This document shows positions 1-7,912 of a DNA stretch of 52,970 nucleotides, piece after piece (position 1 is the stretch's first letter; every line of letters starts with the position of its first letter). The notes under the pieces were generated by a model, which worked only from the letters and a program-made list of their open reading frames with translations, ran no database searches and had not been told where the DNA came from. Source of the DNA: Gemmatimonadota bacterium (lineage in GTDB: Bacteria; Gemmatimonadota; Gemmatimonadetes; Gemmatimonadales; GWC2-71-9); assembly GCA_003222035.1 (NCBI GenBank), contig QHUS01000054.1, forward strand, positions 1 to 52,970, given 5' to 3'. A program made the position numbers and the translations under genes.

Positions 1-352
1 ACGACGCGAAGACCACCCGCTGCACATCGCCCAGCCGGGCACCCTCGAGCAGGTTGAGGAACCCCAGCACGTTCACCTCGGCATCGAACAGCGGATCCGC
101 AACGGAACGCCGCACGTCCATCTGCGCCGCGTGATGGTTGAGGAGCGTGAAGCCGCCCTTGGCGACGACCTCTCGCGCGGCGGGCGATCGTACGTCGGCC
201 TGCACGAACTTCGCGCCGGGCGGCACGTGCTCCCGCTTGCCCGTGGATAGGTCGTCGAGCACCGTGACGTCGTCCCCCGCGGCCAGATAGGCTTCCACGA
301 CGTGCGAGCCGATGAACCCGGCGCCGCCGGTGACCAGGATGTTACGCGTCAT
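1..352 (-). CDS. NAD-dependent epimerase/dehydratase, 3' end cut by window edge
   Basis: Reading the minus strand from the ATG at 352 gives about 117 residues that run off the left edge. The protein opens with the Rossmann motif [10 protein letters not shown] (residues 9-18), followed by an acidic NAD-ribose strand (VLDDLS) and the NHHAAQ and VFAS segments of extended short-chain dehydrogenases. This is the UDP-glucose 4-epimerase-like superfamily; the YxxxK catalytic pair would lie beyond the edge, so the substrate cannot be named. Its start overlaps the hemA stop by 11 bp, so it is probably the last visible gene of the ssb-lysM-hemX-hemA unit. Confidence 0.85.
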   Translation of the reverse strand, partial: MTRNILVTGGAGFIGSHVVEAYLAAGDDVTVLDDLSTGKREHVPPGAKFVQADVRSPAAREVVAKGGFTLLNHHAAQMDVRRSVADPLFDAEVNVLGFLNLLEGARLGDVQRVVFAS

Positions 353-1610
353 CTCGCCGGTCCAAGCCGAACAGCCGCTTGAGCGCCTCCAGCATGCCGT
401 AGCCCCGGCCAGCCTGCGCCGCCGCTTTGAGGGCGAGCGTGGGGGAGTGCAGAAACTTGTTGAGCAAGGCCTGGCTGAAGTGCTCGATCTCGGCCCGATC
501 GTCCGGGCTCAAGTGCGCCAGGCGTCGCAGCACGCGATCCACCTCGGCAGAGCGCACCTGATCCATGCGGTCGCGCAGTTCCTTGAGAGCCGGCACCACG
601 ACCAGGCCGCCGTACCACGCCCAGAATCGGTCGACCTCTTCGCCCACGATGCGCTCCGCTGCGGGAATGTCGCGGCGGCGCTCGGCGGCCGCCTGGGCCG
701 CGACCGCCTGCAGGTCGTCGATGTCGTAGAGGAAGACGTTTTCGAGCTGCGCGACCGCGGGCTCCACGTCCCGCGGCATGCCGAGATCGAGGATGCAGAG
801 CGGGCGTCCTCCCCGCCGCGCAACCACCGGGGCCACGCGGTCCCACGTGACCACGGCGTGTGGCGCGGCCGTCGACGAGAGCACGATATCGGCCGTCGCG
901 AAGTGTTCCCAGGCCTCGTCCAGCGTGAGCGCGCGTGTCCCCCCGCCCAACCCCTCCGCAATGGCGCGGGCGCGCTCGTACGTCCGGTTCGCGACCACGC
1001 TGACCCGAACGCCCTCGGAGACGAGACACGTGGCCGCCAGCTCGGCCATGTCGCCGGCGCCGAGGATCAGCGCCGAGCGCCCTGCCAACTGCGTGAAGAT
1101 CCGCGCGGCAACGGCGACCGCCGCGGACGGAGCCGATGCCGTCCCGGTGGCGAGGCCGGTTTCGCTGCGCACGCGCGAGCCCACGAGGAGCGCCGATTGA
1201 AACAGCCGGTGCAGTACGGGTCCAGCATGTGGCTTGGACACCTCCCACGCGTCGCGCACCTGCCCTTGAATCTGGGATTCGCCGAGGATCATGGCATCGA
1301 GCCCCGATGAAACGCGGTACAGGTGGCGGACCGCGTCGCGATCGTGCTGCGTGTAGCCGTACTCGCGTGCGTCGCGACTCCCGCCCAGGCGCTCGGACAG
1401 GAGATCCCACACGCTCTCCGCCACGCCTTCCGCCGGCTCAGCGAAGTAGAATTCGGTCCGGTTACAGGTCGACAGGAGAACCCCCCCACGCGCACCGGCC
1501 GCGAGCACACGCCCTAGGGACGCGGCTACCTCGCGCCGGTCGTGCGCAAAGCGCTCGCGCACTTCCAGCGGGGCCGTGCGGTGATTCACGCCGAGAACAG
1601 CGATGCTCAT
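342..1610 (-). CDS. hemA: Glutamyl-tRNA reductase
   Basis: 422 aa, the usual length. It reduces glutamyl-tRNA(Glu) to glutamate-1-semialdehyde with NADPH, the first committed step of C5-pathway tetrapyrrole synthesis in the cytoplasm. The catalytic domain carries LSTCNRTE with nucleophile Cys49, and ILGESQIQGQV follows. The NADPH domain begins at ILGAGDMAELAA (about residues 180-191), and a helical dimerisation tail ends the protein. It lies 12 bp behind the hemX/ccsA-like gene, the classic hemX-hemA neighbourhood. Confidence 0.97.
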   Translation of the reverse strand: MSIAVLGVNHRTAPLEVRERFAHDRREVAASLGRVLAAGARGGVLLSTCNRTEFYFAEPAEGVAESVWDLLSERLGGSRDAREYGYTQHDRDAVRHLYRVSSGLDAMILGESQIQGQVRDAWEVSKPHAGPVLHRLFQSALLVGSRVRSETGLATGTASAPSAAVAVAARIFTQLAGRSALILGAGDMAELAATCLVSEGVRVSVVANRTYERARAIAEGLGGGTRALTLDEAWEHFATADIVLSSTAAPHAVVTWDRVAPVVARRGGRPLCILDLGMPRDVEPAVAQLENVFLYDIDDLQAVAAQAAAERRRDIPAAERIVGEEVDRFWAWYGGLVVVPALKELRDRMDQVRSAEVDRVLRRLAHLSPDDRAEIEHFSQALLNKFLHSPTLALKAAAQAGRGYGMLEALKRLFGLDRRDDA

Positions 1611-1622
1611 CGTCGCCCTGTG

Positions 1623-2340
1623 CTATAGGAACCGTTGCGTGCCTGGCGCCGCGAGCTTCAGCGCGACGTACACCAACAGCACCGCGGTGAAACTCGCGAT
1701 GCTCGCGAATGCCGGCGGCATCGACCGGGGCGCCGCCGCCGTAGCGCACGCCGAAACCTAGCAGCACGCCCAGCGTCACCGTAGGGAATCCCAGCACGAG
1801 CGCCAGGTGGTTCAGCTGGTCCAGGCGCTCGAGCGGCGGAAACAGCCGGAACACGGGGCCAAACCGCCTCGCTTTCAGCTCCCGGAACTGCAGCAGGTAG
1901 AGCGCGGCAGCGATGAACGCCAGCGCCAGCATCGCCAGGCCAAGCACGCTCACGGTGATATGGAGGATGGACCACGCGCTGCGCCCGGGTGCCTGGCCCG
2001 TCCCCGCCCCTCCCTCGGGGGCCAGCCCGATCAATAGGGCCAGACCCACGAGCCCGGTCGCGAGTGGCCCCGTGAACACCCCCACGGCCGATGCCCGGAA
2101 CAGCCCATCACTCGCCGCCTGCAGGATCATCAGGAACAACGCCAGCATCGAGAGCGTCGGTGCGACGCCGTGAAAGGGAGTGAGCCGCGTGAGCCCGACC
2201 GCGTGCGCCATGATGCCGACGAGCGGTACACCGATCGCCACAGGGCGGGACGCGGGACGCATCCCGGCAAACGGGGCCAGCGCGAGCGCTGCGGCCAGGG
2301 CGTACAGGCCGACCGCGATCAGGTGCGGAATGATGACCAC
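1623..2340 (-). CDS. HemX/CcsA-like cytochrome c assembly membrane protein, frameshifted near its 3' end
   Basis: The frame from ATG 2340 encodes a multi-pass membrane protein of the HemX/CcsA type, about 210 residues up to GFGVRYGGGAPVDAAG, with the ILHITVSVLG helix typical of the family. In that frame it then turns into arginine-rich nonsense that would run 149 nt into hemA. Shifting frame near 1710-1725 restores a clean last helix (FASIASFTAVLLVYVALKL) and a stop (TAG, 1623-1625), 12 bp before hemA. One surplus C in a GCCGCCGG run would explain it. It is either an assembly or sequencing error or a decaying gene; the ending is also short compared with usual HemX proteins, so true decay is possible. 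Role: haem handling or c-type cytochrome maturation at the inner membrane. Confidence 0.75.
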
Positions 2341-2386
2341 GGAACGAACGAGGCCGGCCCCGCCGAACGGCGCGGCCGGCCGCCGA

Positions 2387-3664
2387 TCAGGACGGCATCT
2401 TCCGGATGAGCCGCACGGGCATGCCCGGAACGAGGTTCGGATGACCGATATTCACGACCAACCCGGAGGCCGAGTGGGCACGCGTGTGGACGATGTGCAG
2501 GATCACCTCGGACTGCTCCGACGCGGACCCCGGCATCCCCGTCGCCGGCCGGAAGACCTCGAACACGTCGCCGGCCGTCACCCCGTCGGCGCGGCCCCGA
2601 TTCACGAACACGATCTGCTGCGGGCCGACGAGCACGTGGAGATCGCGCTCGGCGATGACCACACCCTCGAGCCCGCTCGACACCGTCGTCGGGCGCACGG
2701 AGCCGGGGTCCTTGAACGGCTCCAGCGGTAGTGCCAGGTTCCCATCGCGCACTTGACCGAATTGCATGATGACCTGGGCGAGCACCTGCCGCCGCTGCAG
2801 TTCGGTCACTCTCGCGACGCCCGTCGGCACAATGACATCGCCCCACCCCGCGATGTCGCGGCCGACCCGCACGATCAGGATCGAGTCCCCCACATGGTAC
2901 GATGCGTGCTTCGGTGGCTGGATCGAGATCTGATCGAACGTGGTCGCCGTGGTGTGCTCCGTGAGCCGCGGGATGGCGGGAATGGCCGTGTTGCCGAGCA
3001 CCTGACCGTAGGGGAGGTCCTCCTGCTCGGTGAGAAAGCCCGCCGAGTAGAACTCGCTCCGTCGGAGAGGGCGGTAGGGCTGGTTCGCATAGGCCCGCAG
3101 CACGTCCGTCACCTCCTGCGTGGCCGTGCGGCGCCGGTCGAAGATCGTTTGATAGCCTGCCGGCGACTCCCCCGGAGGTGGCGGCGCCTCCACCACTTGC
3201 GCCGTGTCCAACAGCTGGGTGGTATCGGGCGTCGCGACCACGGTATCCGTCGCGACGGCGTGAACCGTGTCGCCGGACGGCGAAGTCGGAGTCTCGGGTA
3301 CCTGCGCAACGCCGACCGGTCCGGAGAGACTCAACTCCTCCCCAGGATAGATCCAGTGGGGGTCGTCAATCAGCGAGGTGTTGAGCCGGTAAATCTCAGG
3401 CCAGAGAAGCGGGTCGCTATAGTAGAGCTGCGCGATGGACCAGAGGGTTTCACCCGTTGAGACGACGTGGGTGGCGGGAACTTGGCCCAGCGGTGCCGGC
3501 GCCGGTGCTCCTTGAGTCGTGTCCGGCGCCGGCCGCGTGGTGTCCGGGCGAGCCTGCGTGGTGTCTTGGGCCGCGAGCGCGGGTGCTAGCCCCCACCCGA
3601 GCAGCCCTGCTACAAGGGCGAGCAGGGCTGCTCGTTCAAAACGGCAGATCGTCGTCCTCCTCAT
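2387..3664 (-). CDS. Secreted LysM-domain protein
   Basis: 425 aa. Residues 1-32 form a signal peptide (basic MRRTTICRFER, hydrophobic stretch, cut near ALAAQ). A Thr/Pro-rich linker of D-T-T repeats follows, then one LysM peptidoglycan-binding domain at about 65-114 (HVVSTGETLWSIA ... IYPGEEL). The remaining 300 residues are a beta-rich region I cannot assign. The start at 3664 has a good ribosome site (GGAGG, 6-nt spacer) inside the end of ssb, giving a 29-bp overlap. It probably binds the cell wall from the periplasmic side. The partner and exact job are not visible. Confidence 0.85.
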   Translation of the reverse strand: MRRTTICRFERAALLALVAGLLGWGLAPALAAQDTTQARPDTTRPAPDTTQGAPAPAPLGQVPATHVVSTGETLWSIAQLYYSDPLLWPEIYRLNTSLIDDPHWIYPGEELSLSGPVGVAQVPETPTSPSGDTVHAVATDTVVATPDTTQLLDTAQVVEAPPPPGESPAGYQTIFDRRRTATQEVTDVLRAYANQPYRPLRRSEFYSAGFLTEQEDLPYGQVLGNTAIPAIPRLTEHTTATTFDQISIQPPKHASYHVGDSILIVRVGRDIAGWGDVIVPTGVARVTELQRRQVLAQVIMQFGQVRDGNLALPLEPFKDPGSVRPTTVSSGLEGVVIAERDLHVLVGPQQIVFVNRGRADGVTAGDVFEVFRPATGMPGSASEQSEVILHIVHTRAHSASGLVVNIGHPNLVPGMPVRLIRKMPS

Positions 3665-4112
3665 CCAGGGCCTCCGGGAACGCGTCGAGCGATTCCGCCT
3701 TCCCCTCGGGCGCCACTTTGGCGGCGGCCTTGGCCCGTGCGTAATCGCCGGAGCCTTCGCCCCCTCCCCGAGAGGACAGGAGGAGCACCTCCCGCGCGAT
3801 GATCTCCGTAGTGTACCGGGTCTGTTTTTCCCGATCTTCCCAGGTCCGGTACTCGACCCGCCCCTCGACGTAGATCCGGTCGCCCTTCTTCATGTACTTC
3901 TCGGCCAGATCCGCCAGCTGGGCGCCTTTGTTGTTCCAGCACACCACGCGATGCCACTCGGTCTTTTCCTGCTTCTCCCCACCCTGCCCCGTCCACTGCC
4001 GGCTGGTCGCCAGCGACAGCGTGGCAACCCGGGAGCCGTTGTTGGTGCTTCGCACCTCGGGGTCGGCCCCTAAGTTCCCGATTAGCATGACCTTATTGAG
4101 ACTCCGGCTCAC
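3636..4112 (-). CDS. ssb: Single-stranded DNA-binding protein
   Basis: 158 aa from GTG 4112. This start is chosen because a GGAGG with a 6-nt spacer precedes it and the protein then begins MSRSLNKVMLIGNLGADPE, as SSBs do; the open frame continues upstream to 4187 without homology. OB-fold at about residues 1-110, then a Gly/Ala-rich linker and the acidic tail ending DDDLPF, which docks RecQ, PriA, RecO and other partners. It protects ssDNA in replication and repair. It is transcribed from a strong promoter at 4159-4187. Confidence 0.96.
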   Translation of the reverse strand: MSRSLNKVMLIGNLGADPEVRSTNNGSRVATLSLATSRQWTGQGGEKQEKTEWHRVVCWNNKGAQLADLAEKYMKKGDRIYVEGRVEYRTWEDREKQTRYTTEIIAREVLLLSSRGGGEGSGDYARAKAAAKVAPEGKAESLDAFPEALDEEDDDLPF

Positions 4113-4158
4113 AACGGACCTCCAGACGCTAGGCGGGTCTGGGACCAAGGGCGACAAC

Positions 4159-4187
4159 AGTATATGACCCGCAAGTCTTTCTGTCAA
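4159..4187 (-). promoter_or_regulatory. Sigma70-type promoter of ssb
   Basis: On the minus strand: perfect -35 TTGACA (4182-4187), 17-nt spacer, -10 TATACT (4159-4164). The predicted start is near 4151, which gives a leader of about 40 nt. It is the best match to consensus in the window and should drive ssb, the LysM gene, the hemX-like gene, hemA and the epimerase. The 4113-4207 gap holds nothing else I recognise. Confidence 0.85.
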
Positions 4188-4207
4188 TCAAAGATACGCC
4201 ACTTGGG

Positions 4208-4600
4208 CTAAAGTTTTGCAGACAGCACCACGGCGTCCTCCACCGGCCGCCGGTAATAACGACTCCGGCGCCCGACCTCAGCGAATCCCAGGGCCTCGTA
4301 CAGGCGACGGGCGGCGGCGTTGGACGCGCGCACCTCGAGGTACACCGTCCGCACGCCTCGGGCGGTCAGCTCCGCCAGCGCGCGCTCCACCAGCTCGCGA
4401 CCGATCCCGTGACGGCGATGTGCGGCCGCGACCCCGAGGTTCAGAATCTCGCCTTCGTCCGCGGCGCTGTGCGCCACCACGTACCCTGCCACGACACCAC
4501 GTCGTTCGGCCACGAGGAACGGCACGCCCGTGGAGACGCACTCCGTGAAGTCGTTCGCCGACCAAGGGTCGGAGAACACCTCCCGCTCGATCGCGCCCAC
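4208..4600 (-). CDS. rimI: Ribosomal protein S18 alanine N-acetyltransferase
   Basis: GNAT-family acetyltransferase that acetylates the N-terminal alanine of S18. Visible motifs: EREVFSDPW, the acetyl-CoA loop (AAHRRHGIGRELV), EVRASNAAARRLYEALGF and the C-terminal RYYRRPVEDAVVL. The start is unresolved. The nearest ordinary start is GTG 4600 (130 aa), but the conserved first strand (IRPARQTDV) begins at an ATT at 4633, inside the last codons of tsaB, and the next upstream ATG would add about 70 residues of nonsense. Either a rare ATT start or a short protein is in use. It sits directly behind tsaB, a common pairing. Confidence 0.88.
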   Translation of the reverse strand: MGAIEREVFSDPWSANDFTECVSTGVPFLVAERRGVVAGYVVAHSAADEGEILNLGVAAAHRRHGIGRELVERALAELTARGVRTVYLEVRASNAAARRLYEALGFAEVGRRSRYYRRPVEDAVVLSAKL

Positions 4601-4610
4601 ATCGGGGACG

Positions 4611-5345
4611 TCAGTTTGGCGGGCGGGGCGAATCGGGCAACGGGCGGCCGTGGCGCGCCTCCCATTTTGCCTGCGCTTCGGCAGGACGTCCGTACACGGG
4701 CTCCGCAGTGACCAGATCGTCGATTGCACGGCCGGCGCCCTCGCGGCCCAAGAGCGCCAGGAGCGAGGTTGCCGCGGGAGGTAAACTCTCGAGCGGGATC
4801 GGGGCCGCGCCGATCCATTGTTGGATCTCGCCGGCATAGCGCCGCGCGGCATCCGCCACGACCACGCGCGGCCGCACCGGAGCCACGCGGGTCAGCTCCG
4901 CGACGGTGAGGAGGGCGGGTGCGACGAGCGTGTCTACGCGGTCGGGGTGGAACACGTAGAGCGCGCCATAGACCTGCCCGCGAAGCGCGTCGAAGCACGC
5001 CGCCACCGGATCGGGCCCCAGCCTGAACGCCGCGCCAGCGGCCGCAGCCATGAGCGACGGGACGGCGCGTAACTCGAGGCCCGCCTCCTGCGCGAGCCCC
5101 TTCGCCGCCGCCCAACCGATACGCAGGCCGGTGAAGCTGCCGGGCCCATCCCCGACCACGATGCCCTCGAGGTCTCGCGGCCGTACGCCCAGGCGACTGA
5201 GGGCGAAGTCGACCAGCCGGATCACTTCCGCCGCGTGGCGCCGTGCCCCCTGCACGTGCGCCCCGCTTTCGGCTGCCGGCGGCCGACCGGCGGCGACGCT
5301 CACGATCTCCGTGGCGGTATCGATGGCGAGCCAGACCCCACCCAT
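4611..5345 (-). CDS. tsaB: tRNA N6-threonylcarbamoyladenosine protein TsaB
   Basis: 244 aa from ATG 5345, preceded by GGAGGGG. This inactive ASKHA-fold partner of TsaD is needed for t6A37 modification of ANN-reading tRNAs. It opens with WLAIDTATEIVSVA, followed by VIRLVDFALSRLGVRPRDLEGIVVGDGPGSFTGLRIG (split here as several family motifs). The upstream in-frame extension runs through a repeat element and is not part of the protein. With tsaE and rimI it forms the familiar tsaE-tsaB-rimI set; the last codons probably overlap the start of rimI. Confidence 0.95.
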   Translation of the reverse strand: MGGVWLAIDTATEIVSVAAGRPPAAESGAHVQGARRHAAEVIRLVDFALSRLGVRPRDLEGIVVGDGPGSFTGLRIGWAAAKGLAQEAGLELRAVPSLMAAAAGAAFRLGPDPVAACFDALRGQVYGALYVFHPDRVDTLVAPALLTVAELTRVAPVRPRVVVADAARRYAGEIQQWIGAAPIPLESLPPAATSLLALLGREGAGRAIDDLVTAEPVYGRPAEAQAKWEARHGRPLPDSPRPPN

Positions 5346-5359
5346 CAACCCCTCCACAC

Positions 5360-5478
5360 AACGCGGAACGCGGAAGGCGGAACGCGGAACAGACCGTCCA
5401 ACCGTCGATCCGCGCGGCACACGTCCGGGACCGAACTCGCCGTCGCTGTTCCGCGTTCCGAGTTTCGCGTTCCGCGTT
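5360..5478. repeat. Long inverted repeat built of GCGGAAC heptads
   Basis: Left arm 5360-5392 and right arm 5446-5478 are 33 nt each. The reverse complement of the right arm matches the left at 30 of 33 positions, with a 53-nt loop between. Each arm is itself four tandem 7-nt units (GCGGAAC or GCGGAAG). It fills the only sizeable gap (5346-5499) between tsaE and tsaB. As RNA it would form a very stable hairpin. I see no T-tract and cannot say whether it terminates, stabilises or merely resides there. Confidence 0.8.
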
Positions 5479-5499
5479 CACGAACACCGACCATCCGTG

Positions 5500-5910
5500 T
5501 CACCGCACCTCCTCGAGCTCCCGGGTATCGGCATCCCGACCGTAGCTGAGCTGAAAGTGCCGATCCAGCGGCGGGGCCCACGGGCCCGCACGCTCTGGCC
5601 ACTCGATGAGCACGATGCCCGCTTCGCGCATCATGTCGTCGAATCCCAGGTCCTGGGCTTCCGCCGGGCTCCGGAGCCGGTAACAGTCGACGTGGTAGAC
5701 CGCCAGACCGCCGGGGGTGCGATACCGATGAACGAGCGCGTACGTCGGACTGGTGGCGAGGTCGTGGGTGCCCAGTCCACGACAGATCGCCTGGACGAGC
5801 GTGGTTTTCCCCGTGCCGAGCTCGCCAGAGAGCCCGATCACGGCGGGCGCCGCGAGCTCGCGGCCGATCGTCTCACCGAACCGGTTGAGCGCGTCCGCGG
5901 AGAGGCGCAT
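5500..5910 (-). CDS. tsaE: tRNA threonylcarbamoyladenosine biosynthesis ATPase TsaE
   Basis: 136 aa from ATG 5910 ([16 protein letters not shown]); an ATG six codons upstream (5928) is the alternative and neither has a clear ribosome site. P-loop ATPase: [20 protein letters not shown] (Walker A), then [11 protein letters not shown] and YHVDCYRL, and the WPER segment of the family. It cycles TsaBD during t6A synthesis. The start lies 38 bp inside the end of uvrB. Confidence 0.94.
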   Translation of the reverse strand: MRLSADALNRFGETIGRELAAPAVIGLSGELGTGKTTLVQAICRGLGTHDLATSPTYALVHRYRTPGGLAVYHVDCYRLRSPAEAQDLGFDDMMREAGIVLIEWPERAGPWAPPLDRHFQLSYGRDADTRELEEVR

Positions 5911-7903
5911 GGGGGGAGCGCACGGCATCGCCCTCGGCCCGGAGGTCGAGGATCTGGTCGCGCAGCACGGCGGCGAGCTCGAAATCGAGGTCCTCGGCGG
6001 CGGCCTGCATCTGACTCTCGAGCAAGCGCACGAGTGCCTCGCGCTCCTTGGCGTCGGCGGGGCGGTGGAAGCCCGCCTCCGCGGGCTTGGTTGTCTTGGC
6101 ATCGGCGAAGCGGGTCGCGAAGCGCACCTGGTCCACGGATTTCACGATCGAGCGCGGTGTGATGCCGTGCTCCTCGTTGTATGCGAGCTGTGTCTGCCGC
6201 CGGCGGCTCATCTCATCGAGGGCGCGCTGCATCGAGCCGGTGACCCGGTCGGCGTACAGGATCGCGCGTCCCTGGAGATTCCGCGCCGCCCGCCCCACGG
6301 TCTGGATGAGCGAGCGGTCGGACCGGAGGAAGCCCTCCTGATCGGCATCGAGAATCGCCACCAGGGAGACCTCCGGGAGGTCGAGCCCCTCCCGTAGCAG
6401 GTTGATGCCCACGAGCACGTCAAACTCGCCGAGCCGGAGGCCCCGGATGATCTCGACGCGCTCGATCGCATCGATCTCGGAGTGCAGGTAGCGGACCCGC
6501 ACACCGTGCTGCTGCAGGTAGTCGGTGAGATCCTCCGCCATGCGCTTGGTGAGCGTGGTGACGAGGACGCGCTCTTTCTGCTTCTCCCGCAGGCGGATCT
6601 CGTGCAACAGGTCGTCTACCTGCCCCTTCACCGGCCGGATCTCGACCTCGGGATCGACCAGGCCCGTCGGCCGGATGATCTGCTCGACCACGACGCCGCC
6701 GGAGAGCTTGAGCTCCTCGTCTCCGGGCGTGGCGGAGACGAACAGGATGCGGGGGACCATCCCCATGAACTCGTCGATGCGCAGGGGCCGGTTGTCGAGC
6801 GCCGACGGCAAACGGAACCCGTAGTCCACCAGCGTCTGCTTGCGGGATCGGTCCCCCTCGTACATGCCGCCGAGCTGCGGCAGAGTTTGATGCGACTCGT
6901 CGATGATGCACAGGTAGTCGTCCGGGAAGTAGTCGAGCAGGCATGCGGGCCTCTCCCCGGGCTGCCGCCCCGTGAGGTGCCGGGAATAGTTCTCGATCCC
7001 GGTGCAGCGGCCGACTTCGAGCAGCATATCGATATCGAAGTTGGTGCGCGACTCGAGGCGCTGCGCCTCGAGCAGCTTGTTCTGCACCCGCAGCTCCGCG
7101 AGGCGCTCTTTGAGCTCCACGCGGATCGCCGCGACGGCCCGCTCGACCGTGGGACGCTCCGTGACGAAGTGCGTCGCCGGGTAGACCGCCGTCTTCGCGA
7201 GCTCCGCGATGGTATCGCCCGTGAGCGGGTCGATCTTCGCGATCTTCTCGACCGTGTCGCCCCAGAACTCGATGCGGACGGCCTGCTCGTCGTACGCCGG
7301 GAACACCTCGACCGTGTCGCCCCGCACGCGGAACGCCCCCCGCTCGAAGGCCACGTCGTTTCGCTGATACTGCACCCCGACGAGCGCCTCCAGCAGAGCG
7401 TCACGCCCCCGCTCCTCGCCCACGCTCGCGGTCACGAGGCGCTGGCGATACACTTCCGGGTCGCCCAACCCGTAGATCGCCGATACGCTGGCCACGATCA
7501 CCACGTCCTCGCGCTCCATGAGGCTCGAGGTCGCGCGGAGCCGCAGGCGGTCGATGTCGTCGTTGATCGACGAGTCCTTCGCAATGTAGGTGTCGGTCTG
7601 CGGGACGTAGGCCTCGGGCTGGTAGTAGTCGTAGTACGAGATGAAGAACTCGACCGCGTTCTTCGGGAAAAACGACTTGAGCTCGCCGTACAGCTGCGCG
7701 GCCAGGGTCTTGTTGTGGGACAAGACGAGCGTGGGACGCCGGAACCCCGCGATGACGTGGGCCATGGTCATCGTCTTGCCGGAGCCGGTCACGCCGAGCA
7801 GCGTCTGATAGCGGTCGTCGCGGCCCAGGCCCCCGGCCAGTTCCCGGATGGCGCGCGGCTGGTCCCCCGCCGGGGCGAACGGCGAGACGAGGTCGTAGGG
7901 CAT
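5873..7903 (-). CDS. uvrB: Excinuclease ABC subunit B
   Basis: 676 aa, normal length. Damage-verifying helicase-like subunit of nucleotide excision repair. Walker A GVTGSGKT (about residues 40-47), the beta-hairpin region with [13 protein letters not shown], helicase motifs through [19 protein letters not shown] and QTVGRAARN, and a C-terminal UVR motif ([21 protein letters not shown] split over about 630-655) that contacts UvrC. It follows relA by 9 bp and overlaps tsaE, so it is part of the radC-relA-uvrB-tsaE series. Confidence 0.98.
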   Translation of the reverse strand: MPYDLVSPFAPAGDQPRAIRELAGGLGRDDRYQTLLGVTGSGKTMTMAHVIAGFRRPTLVLSHNKTLAAQLYGELKSFFPKNAVEFFISYYDYYQPEAYVPQTDTYIAKDSSINDDIDRLRLRATSSLMEREDVVIVASVSAIYGLGDPEVYRQRLVTASVGEERGRDALLEALVGVQYQRNDVAFERGAFRVRGDTVEVFPAYDEQAVRIEFWGDTVEKIAKIDPLTGDTIAELAKTAVYPATHFVTERPTVERAVAAIRVELKERLAELRVQNKLLEAQRLESRTNFDIDMLLEVGRCTGIENYSRHLTGRQPGERPACLLDYFPDDYLCIIDESHQTLPQLGGMYEGDRSRKQTLVDYGFRLPSALDNRPLRIDEFMGMVPRILFVSATPGDEELKLSGGVVVEQIIRPTGLVDPEVEIRPVKGQVDDLLHEIRLREKQKERVLVTTLTKRMAEDLTDYLQQHGVRVRYLHSEIDAIERVEIIRGLRLGEFDVLVGINLLREGLDLPEVSLVAILDADQEGFLRSDRSLIQTVGRAARNLQGRAILYADRVTGSMQRALDEMSRRRQTQLAYNEEHGITPRSIVKSVDQVRFATRFADAKTTKPAEAGFHRPADAKEREALVRLLESQMQAAAEDLDFELAAVLRDQILDLRAEGDAVRSPHAPLRGRAQPVR

Positions 7904-7912
7904 CAGGGGAAG

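Noticed and set aside
1462-1620. Long C-terminus of the hemX-like protein overlapping hemA
   Set aside because: It is Arg/His-rich nonsense after a frameshift; the other register gives a membrane helix and a stop before hemA.
5346-5420. Longer TsaB starting at 5420
   Set aside because: The extra residues are translated from the heptad repeat, and a GGAGGGG ribosome site points to ATG 5345.
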